Source of the DNA: Physcia stellaris
Taxonomy: Eukaryota; Ascomycota; Lecanoromycetes; Caliciales; Physciaceae
Reading direction: 5' to 3'
DNA: 64,000 bases
NCBI GenBank assembly: GCA_018902385.1
Contig: JABSSW010000017.1
Span: forward strand, 620,001-684,000
Below are positions 11,046 to 21,028 of this stretch, one piece after another. The notes below the pieces were generated by a model. It did not search any database and was not told the DNA's origin. It saw only the letters and a list, made by a program, of their open reading frames with translations. Each line of letters opens with the position of its first letter. Positions within the stretch are counted from its first letter, which is position 1. A program made the position numbers and the translations under genes.

Positions 11046-12044
11046 TTACCAATCCCTCAACCCTACTGCTTCCAAATGTTTATCCTGTTTTTCGGATTCC
11101 ATTCTGAAAGCCTTCCTCTTCGCTACATGATCTGAGCGGGACGTTTCAGCTGCCACAGGCCTCTTCTCGCCCCTTCCAGCCTTGTTCTCCTTCCCCAATT
11201 TCCCGCAGTCCCTACAGTCCGCTTCACCACATTCAAGCTTGGGGCACTGCGAGCCACCATCCATCAGAGATCTGAAAGCCTCTTCGACTCGGTGCGACAT
11301 TAGAGTTACTGGATGGTTACGCCCATTGAATAATTCCGCATTTCTGATCATCAGCTCGAAATCGTCCCGAAAACCTTGAGTGGAAGAATAATGCTGCTCA
11401 ATGAGCTTGACCTCCATGTAATGGAGGTCCATGGGCTGTTTGATGATGCGTCTGTAGGTCGGGAGGTCCATCTCGTCTGGGTCAACGGGTTCCCAGAAGA
11501 GCAATCGGAAGTAGTTGCACATTTGGGCGAATAGTTTCGAAAGGACGAAGAATAACAACTCCCTTTCTTCTTTCAGCAAGCTCGGTTTCTCCTTCGGTTT
11601 CTCCCTTTCGAGTAGACGTAGGCTCTTCCGACTTCGTGTAGGCTTGGAGGGGGTGGATGTTGGTTGTGGCTCGTCAGCCCCGCTTGCACTGTCTGCTGCG
11701 TCGACTTGAGCGTTTGACCTGTTTTCGATGGGTTCATCTGGAGTAGAAGTGACTTGAGGTTCAGGCTGGCTGGAGCGCCCATCGTCCTGGAGTCGCCAGG
11801 TGTACAACGAATGACCCTCGGAGTCCAGAATCTCGAATTCACTTCCTGGACCAATAGGATTCATACACAGGGGCAGCGAGTCCGAATCCACTTTGAGCAT
11901 AGGAAATGAATTTTGCCCAATCTTGATACGTTTTATGGTAAGCGTGAGTGGGAGAGAAGGGATGGGAAGACCGTTTTGGACAGCTTTGTGGGTAATGGTG
12001 AGGAGTTTGGGCCCATTCAAATCAATCTTGATAAATTGATCCAT
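11046..12044 (-). CDS. Single-bromodomain protein
   Basis: A single open frame of 332 aa without introns. Residues ~165-250 form a bromodomain: FAQMCNYFRLLFWEPVDPDE (helix Z and ZA loop), LPTYRRIIKQPMDLHYMEVK (the PMDL motif) and ELMIRNAELFNGRNHP, where the Asn of FNG sits at the acetyl-lysine-contacting position. The first ~90 residues are beta-rich (FIKIDLNGPKLLTITHK, LPLTLTIKRIKIGQ) and unlike BET proteins; a Ser/Thr/Pro linker follows. There is no second bromodomain and no ET domain. The tail has four cysteines (CPKLECGEADCRDCGK) that could bind zinc, then a basic segment. Acetyl-lysine reading in chromatin is expected from the family; the exact complex is unknown. Confidence 0.88.
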   Translation of the reverse strand: MDQFIKIDLNGPKLLTITHKAVQNGLPIPSLPLTLTIKRIKIGQNSFPMLKVDSDSLPLCMNPIGPGSEFEILDSEGHSLYTWRLQDDGRSSQPEPQVTSTPDEPIENRSNAQVDAADSASGADEPQPTSTPSKPTRSRKSLRLLEREKPKEKPSLLKEERELLFFVLSKLFAQMCNYFRLLFWEPVDPDEMDLPTYRRIIKQPMDLHYMEVKLIEQHYSSTQGFRDDFELMIRNAELFNGRNHPVTLMSHRVEEAFRSLMDGGSQCPKLECGEADCRDCGKLGKENKAGRGEKRPVAAETSRSDHVAKRKAFRMESEKQDKHLEAVGLRDW

Positions 12045-12433
12045 CTGAAATCTGTCAGTTCAGTTTTGGGCTAACTTTCCTGGGCCCTCACCTTAGCTTG
12101 AGCTCAGACAGAGCTTGCGTGTTGGTCAGGCCTTATATGGTATCGTAGAAGACTATTTTTATGATCCTGCTTAGAGGTTATGTTTGATGCAATATGTAGA
12201 TGAAAGTAGGTAGTGCAAAATTGCTGGAAGGTTAGGGTATTAGAGTCATGTAACAGTGAGGTTCCTAGAGTGAATTGGCGACCTGATGTGAAGCAAGCGG
12301 CACCATCTAAACATTCCAAAGCCTGGCCGTAGGCCCTGATCGAGCGACCTGAGAACTCCGATGCTAATGCTATGTTGACCTTGCAAGCGAAGCAAAGCAA
12401 TTTTACACGTCTTGACCTCTAGACGATACCCGA
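12045..12433. other. Intergenic between the bromodomain gene and HTS1
   Basis: About 390 bp holding the bromodomain gene promoter and the HTS1 3' end. No further feature seen. Confidence 0.4.
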
Positions 12434-14317
12434 TTATACGCCGTCGTTCCCTGTTCTGGGCATATCCTCTCCTCTCACTTCCATAGTTGAATCCTGGGTC
12501 CCGATCTTCAACCCATTTGCCTCTGCGGTGATGCTGCCCACACTGTCGATGCCCTCCTCTCTGGCTTTCTTCCACAACCTGGTTTTCATTTCTTGCACCA
12601 AATCGTCAATTTTGATCAAGACACCCTCTTTCTCCGGATGACCCTCTGGCAATCCTAACTCCTTGATCTTGACTTTCCCTTCTCTCTGCTCATCCTCCGC
12701 TATAATAACAGCAAAAGGCACGCCTCCTACCTCAGCCGCCTTGAACTGTGCAGGTAATTTAGGCTTTACCTTGTATGAAAACTCGGCCTTGATGCCGGCT
12801 TCCCAGAGCGTGCGAGCGATGTTCATCCGTTCTTCTAGCATCCCTTCGAAGCCCTTACCGCCGAAGGCCATTACGAAGACGTCTACTTCGTTGAGACGCA
12901 CTTTCTCTGTACCGCCTGAGGCGTCCATCCGTGCTTTTGTGACGGAAAAGATCCGGTCTACGCCGAAGGATATGCCAACGCATGGAACTAAAGCACGGGG
13001 GTTGAACTTCTCGGTAAGGTTGTCGTAGCGACCGCCCGCTGCTATTGAGCCCACGCCAACCGATGGATCTGATGAGCGGTCTTCGTCGTCAGGATTGTTG
13101 GAAGCGGGGGGTTTCGAAGAGTTTGCTGCTTTCTTCGCGGAGCGTTGGAGGGTTTTAGCAGTACCTGATGAAGAAGGGGCAGAGCCTTCAGTAACGACTT
13201 CGTAAATGACACCAGTATAATAGTCGAGGCCGCGGGCAAGGGAGAGGTTGAATTCGATGAATGGAAGGACTTTGAAGGCGGCCAGATAGCGGAATAGGAT
13301 TTCCATGTCGGAAAGGGCTTTTTGCATGCTTTGGTTGTCTTTCAAAGATCCGTCCTTCTGTAATTTTTCGAGGATCTCGACACCACCTTTGTTTTGTACA
13401 TACTCCCAAATCTTATTTGCAACATCTTCTGAAAGACCTTTTTCTTCGACCATTTCCTTCCGTACTTCTTCCCACGGTGACTTGTCCAATTTATCGACAG
13501 CACTACTTATTGCTCTTATTTTCTCGGCAGGAACACCGCACACTGCAAATACGCCGTCTAATATGCCTCGGTGATTTATTTTGATGCTAAATTTGCCGTC
13601 CCAACCAAGCTCTTGAAAAATCTCATAGGTAATTCTCAAAATTTCCGCATCTGGTAGCATTGGATCGTAACTGCCTGCAATATCAAAATCGCACTGATAA
13701 AATTCTCGCTTTCGCCCCTTTGTCATGGCTGGTTGATCTCTCCTGTAAACCTTTGCAATGTGGTATCGCTTTATGTTTTGAATTTGAGGATTCATGGCAA
13801 GCCATCGCGCAAATGGAACAGTAAGATCATAGCGTAAAGAGCAGAGTTCGCCGCCCTGATCTTGTAGGTCATAAATAAGCTTGCTGTCTTCTCCGTACTT
13901 GCCTGCTAAGATCTCGCGAAGCTCGAAGACAGGACTACGAAGAGAATCAGCAGGTCGCCAGACACGATGAATTGGAGCCGAGATCGTACGTGTCTATTGT
14001 CACTCCTCCGTGACGTTTGAAGACCGTAGCTATTGTAGAGAAGATACGGTCACGGATGACCATGTCCTTTCCCTCCCCTGTAGATGGTCAGCAATCAATC
14101 TTCACTATACGATAAGCTGGCAGCATCTACAGTCCTGCGTCCCCTTGGGTGTCTTCAGCGACATTTGTGCCTTGTCCTTCCCCATCTCTTCGTTTTCCGT
14201 CCAAAGGCTTGCGGAGTGGTGAAATAAGAGGTTAGGGTATGTAGGTCTTCGATTAGATGCGGGCGGTGACCGTGAGATCTGCGATAGTCGCGCGTAGGTC
14301 CTAAATGAGTACCTCAT
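12434..14317 (-). CDS. HTS1: Histidyl-tRNA synthetase, probable dual cytosolic/mitochondrial
   Basis: Class II aminoacyl-tRNA synthetase that charges tRNA-His. Model: exons 14317-14131, 14077-13990, 13934-12434, introns 53 and 55 bp, 591 aa. Seen: [57 protein letters not shown], motif 2 at [19 protein letters not shown], the histidine signatures [15 protein letters not shown] and AAGGRYDNL, and a C-terminal anticodon-binding domain ending near [10 protein letters not shown] low-complexity Ser/Lys/Asp insert of ~40 residues sits between those two signatures. The first 44 residues ([17 protein letters not shown]...) are Arg/Ser-rich and lack a conserved counterpart, followed by an in-frame ATG at 14185 (MGKDKAQMS). 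As in yeast HTS1, the long form probably goes to mitochondria and the short form stays cytosolic. Confidence 0.95.
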
Positions 14318-14562
14318 GCAATGCTTCTCAATTATTTCCAGGTCGGGTTTGAGCTTTCAGAAGGATAGAGGTGAGTCAAGTTGGACTGCTCGCTTCACAT
14401 GATAGTTGCACTATTGGATACTATCGCCCGCCCTATCACATGACTTTCATGGGGGTACATTATGCTGTATTACAATGATGACTCCAGACAGACCCAGGAA
14501 ATGGATGAGCTTAAGCTCATAATGGATAGGATACAGCTTTCTTGCTCGTCCAAGGGTCCCCA

Positions 14563-15093
14563 TTAAGCCCCAACAGCAAACCAAGCACTCAAAGGATCCG
14601 CCCAAAGCTCCTGTCTCCCAATTCTCCCCTCATGGTCAAAATCGCTCAGCACATACACGAAGTCCTCTTCCCACCCCCTCCCGGTCTTCACACTCTTGAA
14701 CTCTGCCCGCAGCTTGACCGTCGCAACACCCATCCTTCCGCTCTCCGGACCCACTGCGTTAGCGTCGATTACAAATTGATCGCTTGACGGTAATGTCTTG
14801 TCCGTAGGGTGGAAAGAGAGCGTGGAGGTAAGAAGATCGTAATAGTCATCGCATGTATTGCGAGTTGAAGTTTTGCGATCTTTGTTTGACTCCGGCTGGC
14901 GTCGCCCCTGGAAAGTCTTGCCTAGAAATGGCAATCTCTTTGTGGCCCATGAAGGCCCATGTTCATGAATCTTGGCGTTAGACGTGAAGTACTTGTCCAG
15001 AATCTCAGTGGGTGCCGTGCCGGAGACGAAAGCTTTGCAAAAGGACTCGGCTGTTGAGCGAATGCGGTCTGCGCGACTGGCAGAGTCTGTCAT
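14563..15093 (-). CDS. NTF2-like (SnoaL-fold) protein
   Basis: One 176-aa open frame. An N-terminal helix (SRADRIRSTAESFCKAFVSG), the turn ILDKYFTSNAKIHEHGPSWA and a long antiparallel beta region (GVATVKLRAEFKSVKTGRGW, FVYVLSDFDHEGRIGRQELW) match the NTF2/SnoaL cone fold. The pattern is that of a broadly conserved small fungal protein of unknown role. Its place next to the terpene locus allows a cyclase or isomerase role, as some NTF2-fold enzymes have, but nothing in the sequence proves it. Confidence 0.75.
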   Translation of the reverse strand: MTDSASRADRIRSTAESFCKAFVSGTAPTEILDKYFTSNAKIHEHGPSWATKRLPFLGKTFQGRRQPESNKDRKTSTRNTCDDYYDLLTSTLSFHPTDKTLPSSDQFVIDANAVGPESGRMGVATVKLRAEFKSVKTGRGWEEDFVYVLSDFDHEGRIGRQELWADPLSAWFAVGA

Positions 15094-15144
15094 TCTGCTT
15101 GCTAGTCCTACTTCTGGTTGTGCTCGGAAGTCACCTGGGAATTC

Positions 15145-15310
15145 CTTCGTTTCCGCGTCGTTTATCTAAGGAGCCCACGCACGCGCGGAATGCAGGTAAG
15201 GTCGATCGAAGTTTAGCATCTCTTGAGATGACGATTAAGCTATTCCTTCGTTCCCAAGTCGTTTAACGGTCTAAGCCGGCAGCACCTGCCTACTTTACTT
15301 ACGGCTCGCT
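15145..15310. repeat. Degenerate MITE-like repeat copy, 3' side of the terpene cyclase
   Basis: Holds two TTCGTT(T/C)CC..GTCGTTTA units at 15145-15164 and 15246-15267, the shared 14-mer CGATCGAAGTTTAG at 15203-15216, and then GGCAGCACCT (15278-15287) and CTTACGGCTCGCT (15298-15310). The first unit and 14-mer recur at 17249-17360; the later part recurs in the arms at 24528-24653. Confidence 0.6.
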
Positions 15311-15707
15311 AGACAACCAGCCGAAGGTCGGGACCCTCCTGCCCTACTCGTTCTACACGTTCTGGGGATGCACAATAATATCAAAGTAGCAATTTCGGTT
15401 TGAATGCATCGAATATCCATCCGATAGTGCTCTCAGCTGACTGATGCTACTTCAACTTCACTGCAATACGAATGGATTTCACGCATGCCCATCGTACTTT
15501 ACCACTCGAACATCATTTTCAAATCCAGGGTATTACCAGCTAGAATAACACGACAACAGATGCTGGCTGTACCGATCTAGTACATCCTGACTCCGCGACG
15601 TTACTATTTTAGAAGCTCTCCTGTGCTATCAGAGCCACAGCCTCTATCATAGATAGCGTAGCGGAGTCGTAAGAAGCCTTCGGGTGGTATCGGGGGCAGT
15701 CTATGCT
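15311..15707. other. Sequence downstream of the truncated terpene cyclase
   Basis: On the minus strand the cyclase frame continues past its TAG with CPRYHPKASYDS, a block that follows the cyclase domain in bifunctional synthases, then stops again at about 15609. No prenyltransferase domain is found in any frame. Confidence 0.6.
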
Positions 15708-16825
15708 CTAGACCACGTTTCTACTGATACTGTACTGCAGAGCTTCAATGTAGGTTCGAAGGTCCTGACTTAGCTCCGATTTCATCCTGGTTTCTTGGAC
15801 GATGATCAGGTACTCGGCAACGTACGCCTTGATCTTATCTCGGCATACCACCTTGGCTTCACTCTCCGAGATTGATAGCTCTCCCATCAGAACCCAGATA
15901 GCGTTCACGAGATGGGGATCCCCTCGCTGTTTGGCTTCATCGCGCTCTTTGTCCCAGGAGAAGAGGTCATTAGTCAAACCGAAAGCAGCAAAAGCGGGCC
16001 GTGCAAGTCGCTTGCATAGATCCATTTCATCCTCGGGAATGGTGAGTGCCATTCCAAACGTCACTGTCCCAAACCATATCCTGAACCTATGTGAGAGATA
16101 TTTTTATTTATCCTTCTATGAGGACTCACATTTCGCCAGCATCGATTATTCTGTACGGAAGATACTCTTCTAGGCTTGCAAAGGGCAGACATCGCCGACG
16201 ACTCGCAGACAGTCGGACGAAGGTCGCCCATGATTGCATCGATGTCAAAGCGCGTTCTCTGTCCAGTGCTAACATCTCCGCAAGGATTTGCGACTGTATT
16301 CGTTTCTGTCCACAGACCTTAGACTTGGCACCGTTGGTCGAAGCCGCTGGGCCTGCGTCTAGAGACAATACGTCGTCGCCAAATACATCTAGTATACGTC
16401 GCTCGCTTTCGATGCCCTGAAATATCATCAATCAAAATTAGAGGCCGCTCAGGATCGGTGGGTCTACCTTATCTGGGTCAATATTCTCCATAACATCTGT
16501 GTCATCAGTGATTGATATATTTACCTCGAGCCATCAGTTTGCACTTACCGTCGTAGAGAAAAGCGAACTCGTTGGCATAAGAAATGATTTCCAAACGCTC
16601 CGGAATGCACTCTGGCACAGAAACACGCAAGAAACTGTACGGTGCACCCAAGCCACCTCTATAATAACCGACAGGGCCAACTAGTCTGGTCCAGTCACTT
16701 TGAGCTCGAATAGCACCAATGTTCTCTTTCGAAGGCTCTCGGTGCATACGAAGTGGGATGCCATCGCAGAGTCCTTCTGTCTCGTAGGTAGAAGGGTCAA
16801 TTAGATCTGAGTACCGAAAATCCAT
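15708..16825 (-). CDS. Class I terpene cyclase, N-terminal domain of a fusicoccadiene/sesterterpene-type synthase, truncated
   Basis: Model: exons 16825-16549, 16496-16468 (29 bp), 16416-16130, 16086-15708; 323 aa. It resembles the cyclase half of bifunctional fungal synthases such as fusicoccadiene synthase: GLCDGIPLRMHR, GGLGAPYSFLRVSVPECIPE, NEFAFLYDDVMENID, EEYLPYRIIDAGEM, FGMALTIPEDE. Both metal motifs are complete: D92-D93-V-M-E96 and the NSE triad N237-D-x-x-S241-x-x-x-E245. Codon 93 is split by intron 1. The frame ends at TAG (15708-15710) after ALQYSISRNVV, where relatives have Trp followed by the PRYHP linker and a C-terminal prenyltransferase domain. That domain is absent. The product could be a stand-alone cyclase using prenyl diphosphate made elsewhere, or a recent pseudogene; TGG to TAG fits a single G-to-A change. 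Confidence 0.85.
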
Positions 16826-17562
16826 TGCTCTGTCGAGCTATCGACTGCTGAACGATCAGTGGGAGCCTCTACAAGCGGTTTGAGTTCAATGGAAACGATT
16901 CCAGAACGTGAGTAAAAGCAAATTACGACAAGTCAGGAGCGCTGGCAGATCATATAGGCTGCTTTAGAACAACAATTTATTTTCCATGAAGTATTTCGTC
17001 TCAGCGTGGAAGTAAGCATTGCGTCAGGCGCGCTACGAGAAGGCTAAGATACTGCATTGCTATAGGTTTACTCAGGGCCAGAGATTGCGAAATGAACGAT
17101 ACGTTGTCGGAGATAGATACCAGAAGACGAGAAGGTGTGAAGCTTTGACTCTCGACACCAATCTTTACTGTTTCAGATAAGCGGTAAGCATCTACGTCCA
17201 GCTTAAGCCTAGAACCTGTGTCAGAGGGCGAGTCTTCCAATGGCTTTTCTTCGTTCCCGTGTCGTATAAGCAGCTCAGGCACACGTCTTCCATTCGATCG
17301 AAGTTTAGTAGCTTTCCGGATAGCGTTCTAAAAATTACTGCTTCGTTCCCGCGTCGTTTATGCAGCTCACGCACGCGATAAGGCCTAGTCAAGAGAGAGA
17401 CATGCCCCTTCTCCTCCTGGATTGTTGCTTGAGTTGTCTCAAAGCAAGTTGCTTCTGTGGTCCCAGATTCTCTTCCACGTCGGGCGGGCAAAAACTCTCA
17501 CAAGAGAGTAAGTCGTCAACCAACGATCAATTGTTCCACCTAGTCAAGCCTTCATCTTCGAC
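16826..17562. promoter_or_regulatory. Divergent interval between terpene cyclase and P450, containing a repeat
   Basis: A 737-bp region between divergent starts. It must carry both promoters. Open frames on the minus strand at 17001-17491 cross the repeat units at 17249 and 17341 and resemble no protein family. Confidence 0.45.
17249..17379. repeat. Degenerate MITE-like repeat copy, 5' side of the terpene cyclase
   Basis: Two same-orientation units CTTCGTTCCCG(T/C)GTCGT(A/T)TA at 17249-17268 and 17341-17360, each followed by GCAGCTCA(G/C)GCAC, with CGATCGAAGTTTAG at 17295-17308 between them. This is the same order as at 15145-15267, so the cyclase gene lies between two related copies. Confidence 0.6.
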
Positions 17563-19582
17563 ATGGCTCTCCTTAACATCTCGCTGTTGCAACCCTTCTC
17601 CAATTTTGGTACCGCGCTCATTGGGATGGCTGTTTGCGTAAGCTCAACGTCGTACAATCAGAAGAGCAAGATACTGATCGCAGTAGTTCCTCGTTCCCTC
17701 AGTCGCAGGGGTCATCTACAACGTCTACTTTCACCCTTTGGCCAAATTTCCTGGTATTTGCGTAACACGCAGTTGCAGCGGTTTCGAACTCTCGTTAATC
17801 ATGACCCAGGGCCTGCTTCGAGGGCAGCACTCTATCTCCTAGAGTGCTGGTCCATGTTCAGAGGCAATTCTCATATCAATACTCATAGGCTCCATGAGAA
17901 ATATGGCAATGTTGTGCGGATAATGCCCAATGCCCTGTCTTTCAATACGGCCCAAGCATGGAAAGGTTTTACAGATTCTCACTTGCTACCCATATATTGG
18001 ACCGTGCTGTTTAACGCAAATCAGACATCTACGGAAAAAGGACCGGCAAGGGGCAATTAGCCAAAGATAAACGAATCTATCAACCAGGTCCTGCGCCTGA
18101 TATCATTGGTAAAGTATTTCCATGATGGCTTTGGTCGGTATTGATGATTGATGACTGTAGCGGCGAACGATGCTGATCATGCCCGCATTCGAAAGCTACT
18201 ATCACATGGATTCTCTGAGACCGCCCTACGAGAACAAGAGCCTATCCTTATTAGCTATTTCGACTTGCTTGTCTCGAGACTGCAAGAGCAAATCGACGGC
18301 TCGACTAATGGGAAGGTTGATATTATGTCGTGGTATAACTTCACTACTTTCGACATAATCGGGTTCGTCGATGCATCATTAGTATCATTGATCAGGCAAG
18401 AAGACATACTCACTGGATCGATAGAGACTTGGTCCTTGGTGACTCCTTCCATGCCCTTCAAAATGGTGATTATCACATTTGGATGAGGTATACTGCCATA
18501 TCTCGCTTATCTGATCGTTCTCTGATTACCATAGAAATATGTTTGAGTCGGTTAAATTCCTAAGCGTCATGAGTTTCGCAGCAACTTATCCAGCCATCGA
18601 TCGCATTTTCAAGTTTATGGTGTTGGCAGTCCCCTCAATGGCCGACAAAAGGAAATCACACTTCGATTTCACCAGGAAGCAGACTGAAAAGCGTCTGGAC
18701 AACGATGTTGATCGAAAAGACGTCACAAGCTATGTAAGACCTGAGCCAATGTGGATGGGTGGGCCTCTGCTGATGAACCGCATAGATCCTGCGATTCAAC
18801 GACGAACGGGGTATGACGCGACAAGAGATAATCGGCAACTCGGGTATCATGCTGGTGGCGGGTTCGGAAACGACAGCAACATTGTTGAGCGGGGCGACTT
18901 ATCAACTCCTAACGAATCCTGCCGTGTTGAAAAAGCTTCAGCTCGAGGTACGAGGTGCGTTCAAGAGCGGCAAAGAAATGTCTCTTCTGTCGGTAGGGAA
19001 CCCAGGTCTACTTCCGTATATGGAAGCCGTCTTGACAGAATCCCTACGCATGTATCCGCCCGTCCCAGCATCATTACCTCGCGTGACGGGACCAGATGGT
19101 GAGATTATTGATGGGCAATTTGTACCTGCGAATGTAAGTTGCCTGTACTAAAGAGATGGAAGCTTCCCATTAACGCGTTGATAAGACCTCCGTCGGTGTA
19201 CACCAGTGGTCCACTTACCACACTGGCACCAACTTCGCAGACCCGGACCTATTCGTTCCAGAACGATGGCTCCCTGAACCCCCTGAGCGTTACCGTAACG
19301 ACCAAAAAGCTGCTTTACAGCCGTTCTCCATGGGACCTCGGAACTGTCTCGGGAAAAAGTAAGTAAGGGCCTAGAAAAATCCAATAGCGTTAGCAACCTC
19401 CCATGCTGACTCTGTGGGTTGATGATAGCCTTGCATGGTTCGAGATGCGGTCCATCTTGGCCCGCATGATGTGGCATTTTGATATGACCTTATGTCGAGA
19501 AAGCAACGACTGGACGCAGCAGAAGGCGTACTTGCTGTGGGATAAGCCGCCGCTTTGGGTTGAGCTTACACATCGCGTGTAG
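17563..19582 (+). CDS. Cytochrome P450 monooxygenase (isotrichodermin-hydroxylase-like group)
   Basis: Ten exons: 17563-17637, 17687-17753, 17810-17965, 18025-18108, 18161-18362, 18425-18487, 18535-18733, 18786-19133, 19186-19358, 19429-19582; 506 aa, with consistent phase at every junction. An N-terminal membrane anchor runs into VIYNVYFHPLAKFPGP. Then WSMFRGNSHINTHRLHEKYG, AWKDIYGKRTG, FDIIGDLVLGDSF, the I-helix AGSETT (307-312), the ExxR motif ESLR, PERW, and the heme loop FSMGPRNCLGK with Cys452. All catalytic motifs are present, so the gene looks functional despite stops in any unspliced reading. It is divergent from the terpene cyclase, which suggests oxidation of a terpene product. Substrate unknown. 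Confidence 0.9.
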
Positions 19583-21028
19583 TTCTTTGCCCTGTTAGTT
19601 TCGGTAGTGTGGCGACATCTTGTGATAGTACCTTCATCAAAACTGTGGCATTCTCTCTTCTGCTCCCAGACATCTGGCTGCGCCAGTGAACACACCTACT
19701 TGATCATTCATGACTCAGCTATGCGCAAGGCTAGATGTGGTGAAGAATCAATGCTATCAACCTAATGTATGAATACTACCAATCTGAAGCCTGCTACTCA
19801 CACCACTCTCTAAAAGCATGTGCATGTCCCAATTTCCCCTCCTGAACGCCTTCGAGTGAATAGATTAAATAGCTCCGCAGCGATGAATGCATCCGGCTGC
19901 TGCAGAAGATGACTGCGGGGGCAGGTCTTTAATCTTCCGGATGCCCTCCTGCGCTCTGTCTACGGACCGGCCGGCGCTGCGGACTTTACCGCCTCTACGA
20001 TGAATGATGCCAGCTCATAACGATGAAGGCTTCGCCATCTCGTTGCCGGCCAAAACGTAGCAATCAGGCGGGAAGAACCCGAGGAGATGGTTATGATACT
20101 TTACCCATGGCTGACCGAATGAATCAGTTTTGCGCCTGCACAAGTCACGAACCCGCTGCGCTTCGTGACATGGATGAGGAATGGGTTTAACATGGATAAG
20201 ATGTAAGTCTCTTCCTGCTGATGGTCCGTTCAACGCGTAACTTATTACTTAGTACGGATTATCATAGTCGTATCAAAACATTTGTATAATAATATATGTG
20301 CTGCAGGAACGTGGCAGCTACGTCTCATGATTGATGCGTAGGTAATTGAAATTCTGTGATGGAGATGTCCCGGTCAGCTGGTGGAATCTTCAACACGCAA
20401 GCCGCTGGCGCTTTTGTGCATGATTTGTGGTGCAGGGTAGGTAGACAGGCAACCTCATCGTCAAGTTCGTCAGAGCTAATTCGACTAATCGAATGCCTGG
20501 ATCACTGAGAATCTCAGCCTTCAGCTGCCTACCATAGTGTTCCATTCATGGCATAACCTATCGTCCTTGTGACGATACAGCGATCAAACGAATCGAGTAA
20601 TTCTCACATTCCATGACTTGTTGCTAAAGGGCAAAGCGACGACTATAGTTGATGATTATTAAAGGACCCTAGCTTGAGGTCTGCGGTCGGTCGTGACCTC
20701 CTAGCGAGTCTTGAAATCAGAAGTCTGTGAAGAGATGCAAGAAAAGCCGTTTTAGTCGCTCATAATCAAGGAATCTATAATCTTCGACTATACCTTGCCC
20801 ACGTAGTGTGGCTGGGTATGGCGATGAATTCGCCCCAGACAAAATGGAGGCCCGGAACGACGTGAATACGTGGGAGCCCGAATTGAAAACAAATCAGTAC
20901 AAAAGATCCTCTCGTAGCACTCACAATCACTTGTTGTCCTGAAACGGGCTATCATACGTTCATCCTTATCCATTTCCTTTCCCTGATCAGGTTTATCCGA
21001 GGCAAGTGATGATCCGTGTACTTGGAGC
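19583..21028. other. Intergenic between two convergent P450 genes
   Basis: About 1.45 kb. Only short frames without family resemblance. No prenyltransferase, transporter or regulator of the terpene locus was found here. Confidence 0.4.

Noticed and set aside
17001-17491. Minus-strand open frames between the terpene cyclase and the first P450
   Set aside because: They run through the repeat units and show no domain; coding potential is not supported.
17563-19582. First idea that this P450 is a pseudogene, because the unspliced frame has many stops and shifts
   Set aside because: Nine GT-AG introns restore a continuous 506-aa protein with every P450 motif in phase.
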